Shown: positions 20,201-34,036 of the stretch, piece after piece | Position numbering within the stretch: the first letter of the stretch is position 1 | Layout of the letters: the number at the start of each line of letters is the position of its first letter | Origin: Actinernus sp. WN-2022 | Taxonomy: Eukaryota > Cnidaria > Anthozoa > Actiniaria > Actinernidae | Length of the DNA: 64,000 nt | Assembly: GCA_030867875.1 (NCBI GenBank) | Contig: JAOWCC010000936.1 | Location: 16,066,095 to 16,130,094, forward strand | Reading direction: 5' to 3' | Program-made: the position numbers and the translations under genes | The notes under the pieces: generated by a model | The model's database searches: none | The model's input: only the letters and a program-made list of their open reading frames with translations | Told to the model about the DNA's origin: nothing

Positions 20201-23200
20201 GAAAGAATTGAAGAAGAAATTTATATCTTCAAAAATGGACAAATCTTGATTTTTTTTTTTGGCCAGACCGGGTGGGCGACAAATCTTGGATTTCTGACAA
20301 AAACTAAAAAGCACTAAATATGCTTCAGAACATGAATGGAGAAAGTTGGAGAAATATTTTTTTTAAAAAATGTACATCTTCAAAATGGTCAAATCTGATT
20401 CTTTTTGGCCAAACCGCGTAGGCGAAAAAATCTTGGATTTCTGACAAAAACAGAAAAAAACACTCAATATGCTTCAAAATGATCTCAAACAATCTCCTGG
20501 TAGCTTCAGAACATGAATGGATTAAGTTGGAGAAAGAATTGAAGAAACAAATCAACATCTTCAAACATGGTCAAATCTGATTTTTTTGGACAGACCGGGT
20601 AGGCAAAACATCTTGGATTCCAGACAAAAACTCAAAAAACACTCAATACGCTTCAAAATGATCTCAAACAATCTCCTGGTTGCTTCAGAACATGAATGGA
20701 TTAAGTTGGAGAAAGAATTGAAGAAGAAATTTATATCTTCAAAAATGGACAAATCTTGATTTTTTTTGGGCCAGACCGGCTAGGCGAAAAATCTTGGATT
20801 TCTGACAAAAACTGAAAAAAACACTCAATACGCTTCAAAATGATCTCAAACAATCTCCTGGTTGCTTCAGAACATGAATGGATTAAGTTGGAGAAAAAAT
20901 TGAAGAAAAAAATCAACATCTTTAAAAATTGCAAATCTGATTTTTTTTTGGCCAGACCGGGTAGGCGAAAAATCTTGGATTCCTGACAAAGAGTTAAAAA
21001 CTCTCAATATGCTTCAAAATAATCTCAAACAATCTCCTGGTAGCTTCAGAACATGAATGGATTAAGTTGGAGAAAGAATTGAAGAAGAAATTTATATCTT
21101 CAAAAATGGACAAACCTTGATTTTTTTTTTGGCCAGACCGGGTGGGCGACAAATCTTGGATTTCTGACAAAAACTAAAAAGCACTAAATATGCTTCAGGA
21201 CATGAATGGAGAAAGTAGGAGAAATAATTTTTAAAAAAAAATGTACATCTTCAAAAATGGTCAAATCTGATTCTTTTTGGCCAAACCGCGTAGGCGAAAA
21301 AATCTTGGATTTCTGACAAAAACTGAAAAAAAAAAAAATCAATATGCTTCAAAATGATCTCAAACAATCTCCTGGTAGCTTCAGAACATGAATGGATTAA
21401 GTTGGAGAAAGAATTGAAGAAACAAATCAACATCTTCAAACATGGTCAAATCTGATTTTGTTGGACAGACCGGGTAGGCAAAACATCTTGGATTCCAGAC
21501 AAAAACTCAAAAAACACTCAATACGCTTCAAAATGATCTCAAACAATCTCCTGGTTGCTTCAGAACATGAATGGATTAAGTTGGAGAAAGACTTGGAAAA
21601 CAAATCAACATCTTCAAAAATGGTCAAATCTGGATTTCTTTTGCCAGACCGGGTATGAAAAAATCTTGAATTTCTGACAAAAACTAAGAACCACTAAATA
21701 TGCTTCAAAATGATCTCAAACAATCTCCTGGTTGCTTCAGAACATGAATGGATTAAGTTGGAGAAAGAATTGAAGAAAAAAAATCAACATCTTTAAAAAT
21801 TGCAAATCTGATTTTTTTTGGCCAGACCGCGTAGGCAAAACATCTTGGATTTCTGACAAAAAGTAAAAAACACTCAATATGCTTCAAAATAATCTCAAAC
21901 AATCTCCTGGTAGCTTCAGAACATGAATGGATTAAGTTGGAGAAAGAATTGAAGAAAAAAATCAACATCTTAAAAAATGGTCAAATCTGGATTTTTTTTT
22001 TACCAGACCGGGTAGGCAACAAATCTTGGATTGCTTACAAAAACTAGTAAAACACTCAATACGCCTCAAAATGATCTAAAACAATCTCCTGGTTGCTTCA
22101 GAACACGGATTAAGTTGGAGAAAGAAATTTTGAAAAAATGTACATCTTCAAAAATGGTCAAATCTGATTCTTTTTGGCCAAACCGCGTAGGCAAAACATC
22201 TTGGATTCCAGACAAAAACTCAAAAACACTCAATACGCTTCAAAATGATCTCAAACAATCTCCTGGTTGCTTCAGAACGTGAATGGATTAAGTTGGAGAA
22301 AGAATTGAAGAAAAACATCAACATCTTAAAAAATGGTCAAATCTGTAAAAAAAACGTTTACCAGACCGGTTAGGCAACAAATCTTGGATTCCTTTCAAAA
22401 ACTAGTAAAACAGTCAATACGCTTCCAAATGATCTCAAACAATCTCCTGGTTGCTTCAGAACATGAATGGATTAAGTTGGAGAAAGAAATTTAGAAAAAA
22501 ATGTACATCTTCAAACATGGTCAAATCTGATTTTTTTGGACAGACCGGGTAGGCAAAACATCTTGGATTCCAGACAAAAACTAAAAAAACACTCAATACG
22601 CTTCAAAATGATCTCAAACAATCTCCTGGTTGCTTCAGAACATGAATGGATTAAGTTGGAGAAAGAATTGAAGAAAAAAATCAACATCTTAAAAAATGGT
22701 CAAATCTGGATTTTTTTTTTACCAGACCGGGTAGGCAACAAATCTTGGATTGCTTACAAAAACTAGTAAAACACTCAATACGCCTCAAAATGATCTAAAA
22801 CAATCTCCTGGTTGCTTCAGAACACGGATTAAGTTGGAGAAAGAAATTTAGAAAAAATGTACATCTTAAAAAATGGTAAAATCTGATTTTTTTTGGCCAG
22901 ACCGTGTGGGCGACAAATCTTGGATTTCTGACAAAAACTAAAAAGCACTAAATATGCTTCAGAACATGAATGGAGAAAGTTGGAGAAATAATTTAAAAAA
23001 GAATCAACATCTTCAAACATGGTCAAATCTGATTCTTTTTGGCCAAACCGCGTAGGCAAAACATCTTGGATTCCAGACAAAAACTCAAAAACACTCAATA
23101 CGCTTCAAAATCATCTCAAACAATCTCCTGGTTGCTTCAGAACATGAATGGATTAAGTTGGAGAAAAAATTGAAGAAAAAAAATCAACATCTTTAAAAAT

Positions 23201-24389
23201 TGCAAATCTGTTTTTTTTTGGCCAGACCGGGTAGGCGAAAAATCTTGGATTCCTGACAAAGAGTAAAAAACACTCAATATGCTTCAAAATAATCTCAAAC
23301 AATCTCCTGGTAGCTTCAGAACATGAATGGATTAAGTTGGAGAAAGAATTGAAGAAGAAATTTATATCTTCAAAAATGGACAAACCTTGATTTTTTTTTG
23401 GCCAGACCGGGTGGGCGACAAATCTTGGATTTCTGACAAAAACTAAAAAGCACTAAATATGCTTCAGAACATGAATGGAGAAAGTTGGAGAAATATTTTT
23501 TTTTAAAAATGTACATCTTCAAAAATGGTCAAATCTGATTCTTTTTGGCCAAACCGCGTAGGCGAAAAAATCTTGGATTTCTGACAAAAACAGAAAAAAA
23601 CACTCAATATGCTTCAAAATGATCTCAAACAATCTCCTGGTAGCTTCAGAAGATGAATGGATTAAGTTGGAGAAAGAATTGAAGAAAAACATCAACATCT
23701 TAAAAAATGGTCAAATCTGTAAAAAAAATGTTTACCAGACCGGTTAGGCAACAAATCTTGGATTCCTTTCAAAAACTAGTAAAACAGTCAATACGCTTCC
23801 AAATGATCTCAAACAATCTCCTGGTTGCTTCAGAACATGAATGGATTAAGTTGGAGAAAGAAATTTAGAAAAAAATGTACATCTTCAAACATGGTCAAAT
23901 CTGATTTTTTTGGCCAGACCGTGTGGGCGACAAATCTTGGATTTCTGACAAAAACTAAAAAGCACTAAATATGCTTCAGAACATGAATGGAGAAAGTTGG
24001 AGAAATAATTTAAAAAAAGAATCAACATCTTCAAACATGGTCAAATCTGATTTTTTTTGGACAGACCGGGTAGGCAAAACATCTTGGATTCCAGACAAAA
24101 ACTCAAAAAACACTCAATGCGCTTCAAAATGATCTCAAACAATCTCCTGGTTGCTTCAGAACATGAATGGATTAAGTTGGAGAAAGAATTTAAAAAAAAA
24201 TCAACATCTTCAAACATGGTCAAATCTGATTTTTTTGGACAGACCGGGTAGGCAAAACATCTTGGATTCCAGACAAAAACTCAAAAAACACTCAATGCGC
24301 TTCAAAATGATCTCAAACAATCTCCTGGTAGCTTCAGAACATGAATGGACCAAGTTGGAGAAAGAATTGAAGAAAAAAAATCAAAGTCT

Positions 24390-26500
24390 TCAAAAATGGT
24401 AAAATCTGATTTTTTTGGCCAGACCGTGTGGGCGACAAATCTTGGATTTCTGACAAAAACTAAAAAGCACTAAATATGCTTCAGAACATGAATGGAGAAA
24501 GTTGGAGAAAGAATTGAAGAAGAAATTTATATCTTCAAAAATGGACAAATCTGTATTTTTTTGGCCAGACCGCGTAGGCGAAAAAATCTTGGATTTGTGA
24601 CAAAAACTGAAAAAACACTCAATACGCTTCAAAATGATCTCAAACAATCTCCTGGTTGCTTCAGAACATGAATGGACCAAGTTGGAGAAAGAATTTAAGA
24701 AAAAAATGTACATCTTCAAAAATGGTCAAATCTGATTCTTTTTGGCCAAACCGCGTAGGCAAAACATCTTGGATTCCAGACAAAAACTCAAAATTCACTC
24801 AATACGCTTCAAAATGATCTCAAACAATCTCCTGGTTGCTTCAGAACATGAATGGATTAAGTTGGAGAAAGAATTGAAGAAAAACATCAACATCTTAAAA
24901 AATGGTCAAATCTGTAAAAAAAATTTACCAGACCGGTTAGGCAACAAATCTTGGATTCCTTACAAAAACTAGTAAAACACTCAATAAACTTCAAAATGAT
25001 CTCAAACAATCTCCTGGTTGCTTCAGAACATGAATGGATTAAGTTGGAGAAAGAATTTAAGAAAAAAATGTACATCTTCAAAAATGGTCAAATCTGATTC
25101 TTTTTGGCCAAACCGCGTCGGCAAAACATCTTGGATTCCAGACAAAAACTCAAAAAACACTCAATACGCTTCAAAATGATCTCAAACAATCTCCTGGTTG
25201 CTTCAGAACATGAATGGATTAAGTTGGAGAAAGAATTGAAGAAAAACATCAACATCTTAAAAAATGGTGAAATCTGTAAAAAACAATTTACCAGACCGGT
25301 TAGGCAACAAATCTTGGATTCCTTACAAAAACTAGTAAAACACTCAATAAACTTCAAAATGATCTCAAACAATCTCCTGGTAGCTTCAGAACATGAATGG
25401 ACCAAGTTGGAGAAAGAATTGAAGAAAAAAAATCAAAGTCTTCAAAAATGGTAAAATCTGATTTTTTTGGCCAGACCGTGTGGGCGACAAATCTTGGATT
25501 TCTGACAAAAACTAAAAAGCACTAAATATGCTTCAGAACATGAATGGAGAAAGTTGGAGAAAGAATTGAAGAAGAAATTTATATCTTCAAAAATGGACAA
25601 ATCTGTATTTTTTTGGCCAGACCGCGTAGGCGAAAAAATCTTGGATTTGTGACAAAAACTGAAAAAACACTCAATACGCTTCAAAATGATCTCAAACAAT
25701 CTCCTGGTTGCTTCAGAACATGAATGGACCAAGTTGGAGAAAGAATTTAAGAAAAAAATGTACATCTTCAAAAATGGTCAAATCTGATTCTTTTTGGCCA
25801 AACCGCGTAGGCAAAACATCTTGGATTCCAGACAAAAACTCATAATTCACTCAATACGCTTCAAAATGATCTCAAACAATCTCCTGGTTGCTTCAGAACA
25901 TGAATGGATTAAGTTGGAGAAAGAATTGAAGAAAAACATCAACATCTTAAAAAATGGTCAAATCTGTAAAAAAAATTTACCAGACCGGTTAGGCAACAAA
26001 TCTTGGATTCCTTACAAAAACTAGTAAAACACTCAATAAACTTCAAAATGATCTCAAACAATCTCCTGGTTGCTTCAGAACATGAATGGATTAAGTTGGA
26101 GAAAGAATTTAAGAAAAAAATGTACATCTTCAAAAATGGTCAAATCTGATTCTTTTTGGCCAAACCGCGTAGGCAAAACATCTTGGATTCCAGACAAAAA
26201 CTCAAAAAACACTCAATACGCTTCAAAATGATCTCAAACAATCTCCTGGTTGCTTCAGAACATGAATGGATTAAGTTGGAGAAAGAATTGAAGAAAAACA
26301 TCAACATCTTAAAAAATGGTGAAATCTGTAAAAAACAATTTACCAGACCGGTTAGGCAACAAATCTTGGATTCCTTACCAAAACTAGTAAAACACTCAAT
26401 AAACTTCAAAATGATCTCAAACAATCTCCTGGTAGCTTCAGAACATGAATGGACCAAGTTGGAGAAAGAATTGAAGAAAAAAAAATCAACATCTTCAAAA
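24390..26500 (+). repeat. Tandem higher-order unit of 1052 bp
   Basis: Landmarks recur at exactly +1052 bp (24390/25442, 24742/25794, 24887/25939, 25104/26156). Differences are single substitutions, such as AAAATTCAC versus ATAATTCAC. A partial repeat at +909 bp follows (26156/27065). Confidence 0.88.
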
Positions 26501-28602
26501 ATTGGAAATCTGATTTTTTTTCGCCAGACCGGGTAGGCGAAAAATCTTGGATTCCTGACAAAAAGTAAAAAACACTCAATATGCTTCAAAATGATCTCAA
26601 ACAATCTCCTGGTAGCTTCAGAACATGAATGGATTAAGTTGGAGAAAGAATTGAAGAAAAACATCAACATCTTAAAAAATGGTCAAATCTGTTAAAAAAA
26701 ATTACCACACCGGTTAGGCAACAAATCTTGGATTCCTTACAAAAACTAGTAAAACACTCAATAAACTTGAAAATGATCTCAAACAATCTCCTGGTAGCTT
26801 CAGAACATGAATGGACCAAGTTGGAGAAAGAATTGAAGAAGAAAAATCAACATCTTAAAAAATGGTCAAATCTGTAAAAAAAAATTTACCAGACCGGTTA
26901 GGCAACAAATCTTGGATTCCTTACAAAAACTAGTAAAACACTCAATAAACTTCAAAATGATCTCAAACAATCTCCTGGTTGCTTCAGAACATGAATGGAT
27001 TAAGTTGGAGAAAGAATTTAAGAAAAAAATGTACATCTTCAAAAATGGTCAAAACTGATTCTTTTTGGCCAAACCGCGTAGGCAAAACATCTTGGATTCC
27101 AGACAAAAACTCAAAAAACACTCAATACGCTTCAAAATGATCTCAAACAATCTCCTGGTTGCTTCAGAACATGAATGGATTAAGTTGGAGAAAGAATTGA
27201 AGAAAAACATCAACATCTTAAAAAATGGTGAAATCTGTAAAAAAAAATTAACAGACCGGTTAGGCAACAAATCTTGGATTCCTTACAAAAACTAGTAAAA
27301 CACTCAATAAACTTCAAAATGATCTCAAACAATCTCCTGGTAGCTTCAGAACATGAATGGACCAAGTTGGAGAAAGAATTGAAGAAGAAAAATCAAAATC
27401 TTCAAAAATGGTAAAATCTGATTTTTTTGGCCAGACCGGGTGGGCGACAAATCTTGTATTTCTGACAAAAACTAAAAAGCACTAAATATGCTTCAGAACA
27501 TGAATGGATTAAGTTGGAGAAAGAATTTAAGAAAAAAATGTACATCTTCAAAAATGGTCAAATCTGATTCTTTTTGGCCAAACCGCGTAGGCGAAAAAAT
27601 CTTGGATTTCTGACAAAAACTGAAAAAAAACTCAATATGCTTCAAAATGATCTCAAACAATCTCCTGGTAGCTTCAGAACATGAATGGATTAAGTTGGAG
27701 AAAGAATTGAAGAAGAAAAATCAAAATCTTCAAAAATGGTAAAATCTGATTTTTTTGGCCAAACCGCGTAGACAAAACATCTTGGATTCCAGACAAAAAC
27801 TCAAAAAACACTCAATACGCTTCAAAATGATCTCAAACAATCTCCTGGTTGCTTCAGAACATGAATGGACCAAGTTGGAGAAAGAATTGTAGAAGAAATT
27901 TATATCTTCAAAAATGGACAAATCTTGATATATTTTTTTGGGCCAGACCGGGTAGGCGAAAAATCTTGGATTTCTGACAAAAATAAAAAAACACTCACTA
28001 TGCTTCAAAATGATATCAAACAATCTCCTGTTAGCTTCAGAACATGAATGGATTAAGTTGGAGAAAGAATTGAACAAAAAATCAACATCTTCAAAAAATG
28101 GTCAAATCTGAATATTTTTTGCCAGACCGGGTAGGCGAAAAATCTTGGATTTCTGACAAAAATAAAAAAAACACTCACTATGCTTCAAAATGATCTCAAA
28201 CAATCTCCTGTTAGCTTCTGAACATCAATGGATTAAGTTGGAGAAAGAATTGAAGTAAAAATTAACATCATCAAAAATGTTCAAATCTGGATTTTTGATT
28301 TCTGACAAAAACTAAAAACCACTCGATAATGCTTCAAAATGATATCAAACAATCTCCTGTTAGCTTCAGAACATCAATGGATTAAGTTGGAGAAAGAATT
28401 GAAGTAAAAATTAACATTATCAAAAATGGTCAAATCTGGCTTTTTGATTTCTGACAAAAACTAAAAACCACTCGATAATGCTTCAAAATGATATCAAACA
28501 ATCTCCTGGTAGCTTCAGAACATGAATGGATTAAGTTGGAGAAAGAATTGAAGAAAAAATTAACATCATCAAAAATGGTCAAATCTGGATTTTTTTAGCC
28601 AG

Positions 28603-28840
28603 TGTCTATCCTTCATAACACACACCTGAATATCTGCTTCCTTTCTCGACACCTTCATAACACGTACCTCAATATCTTCCTGTCTCCACACATCAGAAGC
28701 AGTGTCTATCTTGTTTAGATGAGTTACGTTGTCAGGTCACAGGAACTCCATGGCCAGTAGGTACATATCCTATCGAGATATCGATATCGTTTAGAAGTTT
28801 ATTCTGCATTTAAGGTACCGACCATTATGATAATTAGTAG
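28603..28840 (+). repeat. 238-bp insert B, copy 1 (reference)
   Basis: This non-satellite sequence starts TGTCTATCCTTCATAACACA and ends GATAATTAGTAG. It interrupts the monomer at GCCAG|ACCGGGT, with AG on both sides, a possible 2-bp target duplication. Inside are two diverged units of about 42 bp, each beginning CCTTCATAACAC, a second GTGTCTATC, and the palindromic stretch GATATCGATATC. There are no terminal inverted repeats, poly-A tail or coding frame, so the class is unknown. By eye all 21 copies are the same length and essentially identical, while the monomers around them vary. Confidence 0.9.
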
Positions 28841-28896
28841 AGACCGGGTAGGCAAATAATCTTGGATTTCTTACAAAAATAAAAAAACACTCAATA

Positions 28897-29578
28897 CTCA
28901 AGCATGTTAAGGCCTGGTTCATTTAAGGGAAAATAGATGTACGTTAAAAAATGTTTTCTGACAGAAAAAACAGTTTAAACAAAAACTAATTACACCGTAA
29001 TACTAATATCAACTTCCTTAATTTGTTAAGTGGATGGCTGTCGTATCACGTGATCGATGACGTCATAATTATATAAAATCGTTTAAGTGAAATGCGGCTG
29101 CGACGATAACATATGAATATAAAGTAACCCTGCTAAAACATTACTCCTCCCGCAGTGTTTCCGATCACGCTTAGAAAACATGACTATCATGTAAAGATAA
29201 GGAGATATTAAGGGTACAAAAAGTCACGTGACCTATTTTGCATATGTTCGCCTTAATTACTCGTTAACGAAACATTGTAGTCATCTTTTCTAAGTTGATT
29301 TAGGTAAAAGGCTTCAACCTTAACTAAACATATCCACTCATCATCCTAGCTGTTTTAAACTCGGAGCCGCGTTTTTGATTTACTGATTTCGTGTTCTAAG
29401 TCACGTGACTGACCACGTGACACGTTTTACTACACACAGACCACTTAAGGTAGTCAAGAATGACGATACCTATTATCGTGAGAAATTTGGCGTACTTACC
29501 ATACTAGGCTGTGCTGAAATAAGGAAAACAGTTTTTACCAAAAAATTGACCCCTGAACCAGGCCTTAACATGCTTGAG
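28897..29578 (+). mobile_element. 682-bp TIR element (MITE), copy 1
   Basis: A perfect 25-bp terminal inverted repeat begins CTCAAGCATGTTAAGGCCTG at the left, with its complement ending CATGCTTGAG at the right. The satellite reads CAATATGC when uninterrupted and CAATA-element-TATGC here, so the target duplication is TA, as in Tc1/mariner-type elements. No transposase: the only frame is 62 codons. Internal palindromes include four CACGTG boxes (29047, 29225, 29402, 29414), two of them GTCACGTGAC, a TGACGTCA at 29058 and TATATAAAA just after it. It lies 56 bp after insert B copy 1. Confidence 0.9.
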
Positions 29579-30501
29579 TATGCTTCAAAATGATCTCAAA
29601 CAATCTCCTGGTAGCTTCAGAACATGAATGGATTAAGTTGGAGAAAGAATTGAACAAAAAATTAACATCATCAAAAATGGTCAAATCTGGATTTCTGACA
29701 AAAATAAAAAAACAATCAATATGCTTCAAAATGATCTCAAACAATCTCCTGTTAGCTTCAGAACATGAATGGATTAAGTTGGAGAAAGAATTGAACAAAA
29801 AATCAACATCTTCAAAAAATGGTCAAATCTGAATATTTTTTGCCAGACCGGGTAGGCGAAAAATCTTGGATTTCTGACAAAAATAAAAAAACCACTCAAT
29901 ATGCTTCAAAATGATCTCAAACAATCTCCTGTTAGCTTCAGAACATCAATGGATTAAGTTGGAGAAAGAATTGAAGTAAAAATTAACATCATCAAAAATG
30001 GTCAAATCTGGATTTTTGAATTCTGACAAAAACTAAAAACCACTCGATAATGTTTCAAAATGATATCAAACAATCTCCTGTTAGCTTCAGAACATGAATG
30101 GATTAAGTTGGAGAAAGAATTGAAGTAAAAATTAACATCATCAAAAATGGTCAAATCGGATTTTTGATTTCTGACAAAAACTAAAAACCACTCGATAATG
30201 CTTCAAAATGATATCAAACAATCTCCTGTTAGCTTCAGAACATGAATGGATTAAGTTGGAGAAAGAATTGAACAAAAAATCAACATCTTCAAAAAATGGT
30301 CAAATCTGAATATTTTTTGCCAGACCGGGTAGGCGAAAAGTCTTGGATTTCTGACAAAAATAAAAAAACACTCAATATGCTTCAAAATGATATCAAACAA
30401 TCTCCTGTTAGCTTCAGAACATGAATGGATTAAGTTGGAGAAAGAATTGAACAAAAAATCAACATAATTCAAAAATGGTCAAATCTGGATTTTTTAGCCA
30501 G

Positions 30502-30739
30502 TGTCTATCCTTCATAACACACACCTGAATATCTGCTTCCTTTCTCGACACCTTCATAACACGTACCTCAATATCTTCCTGTCTCCACACATCAGAAGCA
30601 GTGTCTATCTTGTTTAGATGAGTTACGTTGTCAGGTCACAGGAACTCCATGGCCAGTAGGTACATATCCTATCGAGATATCGATATCGTTTAGAAGTTTA
30701 TTCTGCATTTAAGGTACCGACCATTATGATAATTAGTAG
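30502..30739 (+). repeat. 238-bp insert B, copy 2
   Basis: 1899 bp after copy 1. Preceded by the CATAATTCAAAAATGG monomer variant, which also precedes copies 4, 6, 8, 9, 13, 14, 16, 18 and 21. Confidence 0.9.
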
Positions 30740-31712
30740 AGACCGGGTAGGCAAATAATCTTGGATTTCTTACAAAAATAAAAAAACACTCAATATGCTT
30801 CAAAATGATCTCAAACAATCTCCTGGTAGCTTCAGAACATGAATGGATTAAGTTGGAGAAAGAATTGAAGAAAAAATTAACATCATCAAAAATGGTCAAA
30901 TCTGGATTTCTGACAAAAATAAAAAAACACTCAATATGCTTCAAAATGATCTCAAACAATCTCCTGTTAGCTTCAGAACATGAATGGATTAAGTTGGAGA
31001 AAGAATTGAACAAAAAATCAACATCTTCAAAAAATGGTCAAATCTGGATATTTTTTGCCAGACCGGGTAGGCGAAAAGTCTTGGATTTCTGACAAAAATA
31101 AAAAAACCACTCAATATGCTTCAAAATGATCTCAAACAATCTCCTGTTAGCTTCTGAATATCAATGGATTAAGTTGGAGAAAGAATTGAAGTAAAAATTA
31201 ACATCTTCAAAAAATGGTCAAATCTGGATTTCTGACAAAAATAAAAAAACCACTCAATATGCTTCAAAATGATCTCAAACAATCTCCTGTTAGCTCCAGA
31301 ACATGAATGGATTAAGTTGGAGAAAGAATTGAAGTAAAAATTAACATCTTCAAAAAATGGTCAAATCTGAATATTTTTTGCCACACCGGGTATGCGAAAA
31401 ATCTTGGATTTCTGACAAAAATAAAAAAAACACTCAATATGCTTCAAAATGATCTCAAACAATCTCCTGTTAGCTTCTGAACATCAATGGATTAAGTTGG
31501 AGAAAGAATTGAAGTAAAAATTAACATCATCAAAAATGGTCAAATCTGGCTTTTTGATTTCTGACAAAAACTAAAAACCACTCGATAATGCTTCAAAATG
31601 ATATCAAACAATCTCCTGGTAGCTTCAGAACATGAATGGATTAAGTTGGAGAAAGAATTGAACAAAAAATTAACATCATCAAAAATGGTCAAATCTGGAT
31701 TTTTTTAGCCAG

Positions 31713-31950
31713 TGTCTATCCTTCATAACACACACCTGAATATCTGCTTCCTTTCTCGACACCTTCATAACACGTACCTCAATATCTTCCTGTCTCCACA
31801 CATCAGAAGCAGTGTCTATCTTGTTTAGATGAGTTACGTTGTCAGGTCACAGGAACTCCATGGCCAGTAGGTACATATCCTATCGAGATATCGATATCGT
31901 TTAGAAGTTTATTCTGCATTTAAGGTACCGACCATTATGATAATTAGTAG
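31713..31950 (+). repeat. 238-bp insert B, copy 3
   Basis: 1211 bp after copy 2. Followed by a monomer with the CAATATATATGC variant, also seen after copies 7, 15 and 19. Confidence 0.9.
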
Positions 31951-33798
31951 AGACCGGGTAGGCAAATAATCTTGGATTTCTTACAAAAATAAAAAAACAC
32001 TCAATATATATGCTTCAAAATGATCTCAAACAATCTCCTGGTAGCTTCAGAACATGAATGGATTAAGTTGGAGAAAGAATTGAAGAAAAAATTAACATCA
32101 TCAAAAATGGTCAAATCTGGATTTCTGACAAAAATAAAAAAACAATCAATATGCTTCAAAATGACCTCAAACAATCTCCTGTTAGCTTCAGAACATGAAT
32201 GGATTAAGTTGAAGAAAGAATTGAACAAAAAATCAACATCTTCAAAAAATGGTCAAATCTGAATATTTTTTGCCAGACCGGGTAGGCGAAAAATCTTGGA
32301 TTTCTGACAAAAATGAAAAAACACTCAATATGCTTCAAAATGATATCAAACAATCTCCTGTTAGCTTCAGAACATGAATGGATTAAGTTGGAGAAAGAAT
32401 TGAATAAAAAAATCAACATCTTCAAAAAATGGTCAAATCTGAATATTTTTTGCCAGACCGGGTAGGCGAAAAATCTTGGATTTCTGACAAAAATAAAAAA
32501 AACCCTCAATATGCTTCAAAATGATCTCAAACAATCTCCTGTTAGCTTCAGAACATCAATGGATTAAGTTGGAGAAAGAATTGAACAAAAAATCAACATC
32601 TTCAAAAAATGGTCAAATCTGAATATTTTTTGCCAGATCGGGTAGGCGAAAAATCTTGGATTTCTGACAAAAATAAAAAAACCACTCAATATGCTTCAAA
32701 ATGATCTCAAACAATCTCCTGTTAGCTTCAGAACATGAATGGATTAAGTTGGAGAAAGAATTGAACAAAAAATCAACATCTTCAAAAAATGGTCAAATCT
32801 GAATATTTTTTGCCAGACCGGGTAGGCGAAAAATCTTGGATTTCTGACAAAAATAAAAAAACCACTCAATATGCTTCAAAATGATCTCAAACAATCTCCT
32901 GTTAGCTTCAGAACATCAATGGATTAAGTTGGAGAAAGAATTGAAGTAAAAATTAACATCATCAAAAATGGTCAAATCTTGATTTTTGATTTCTGACAAA
33001 AACTAAAAACCACTCGATAATGTTTCAAAATGATATCAAACAATCTCCTGTTAGCTTCAGAACATGAATGGATTAAGTTGGAGAAAGAATTTAACAAAAA
33101 ATCAACATCTTCAAAAAATGGTCAAATCTGGATATTTTTTGCCAGACCGGGTAGGCGAAAAATCTTGGATTTCTGACAAAAATAAAAAAACACTCAATAT
33201 GCTTCAAAATGATCTCAAACAATCTCCTGGTAGCTTCTGAACATCAATGGATTAAGTTGGAGAAAGAATTGAAGTAAAAATTAACATCATCAAAAATGGT
33301 CAAATCTGGCTTTTTGATTTCTGACAAAACTAAAAACCAGTCGATAATGCTTCAAAATGATATCAAACAATCTCCTGTTAGCTCCAGAACATGAATGGAT
33401 TAAGTTGGAGAAAGAATTGAAGTAAAAATTAACATCATCAAAAATGGTCAAATCGGATTTTTGATTTCTGACAAAAACTAAAAACCACTCGATAATGCTT
33501 CAAAATGATATCAAACAATCTCCTGTTAGCTTCAGAACATGAATGGATTAAGTTGGAGAAAGAATTGAACAAAAAATCAACATCTTCAAAAAATGGTCAA
33601 ATCTGGATATTTTTTGCCAGACCGGGTAGGCGAAAAGTCTTGGATTTCTGACAAAAATAAAAAAACACTCAATATGCTTCAAAATGATATCAAACAATCT
33701 CCTGTTAGCTTCAGAACATGAATGGATTAAGTTGGAGAAAGAATTGAACAAAAAATCAACATAATTCAAAAATGGTCAAATCTGGATTTTTTAGCCAG

Positions 33799-34036
33799 TG
33801 TCTATCCTTCATAACACACACCTGAATATCTGCTTCCTTTCTCGACACCTTCATAACACGTACCTCAATATCTTCCTGTCTCCACACATCAGAAGCAGTG
33901 TCTATCTTGTTTAGATGAGTTACGTTGTCAGGTCACAGGAACTCCATGGCCAGTAGGTACATATCCTATCGAGATATCGATATCGTTTAGAAGTTTATTC
34001 TGCATTTAAGGTACCGACCATTATGATAATTAGTAG
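33799..34036 (+). repeat. 238-bp insert B, copy 4
   Basis: Last insert of duplication copy A. The monomer missing from copy A lies about 200 bp downstream. Confidence 0.9.

Larger units (their letters stand above)
13485..28015 (+). repeat. Satellite subarray I, roughly 176-180-bp monomers of several types
   Basis: Head-to-tail monomers share the landmarks CTTCAAAATGATCTCAAACA, ATCTCCTGGT, GAATGGATTAAGTTGGAGAA, ATCTTCAAAAATGGTCAAAT, a T run, CCAGACCGGGTAGGC and ATCTTGGATT. At least four types differ at fixed places: GGACAGACCGGGTAGGCAAAAC; GGCCAAACCGCGTAGGCG; ACCAGACCGGGTAGGCAACAAA with ACTAGTAAAAC; and CCGGGTGGGCGACAAA, a shortened form. The T run varies from about 5 to 11 bases. The first monomers at 13.49-13.7 kb are the most diverged, as expected at an array edge. 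Open frames on both strands are by-products of a repeat poor in stop codons. The monomer length is close to one nucleosome repeat. Whether it is centromeric or subtelomeric cannot be told from sequence. Confidence 0.97.

Noticed and set aside
29405..29593. 62-codon open frame inside each MITE
   Set aside because: It runs over the right inverted end into satellite, has no domain, and overlaps the CACGTG palindromes. It is conserved only because the copies are recent duplicates.
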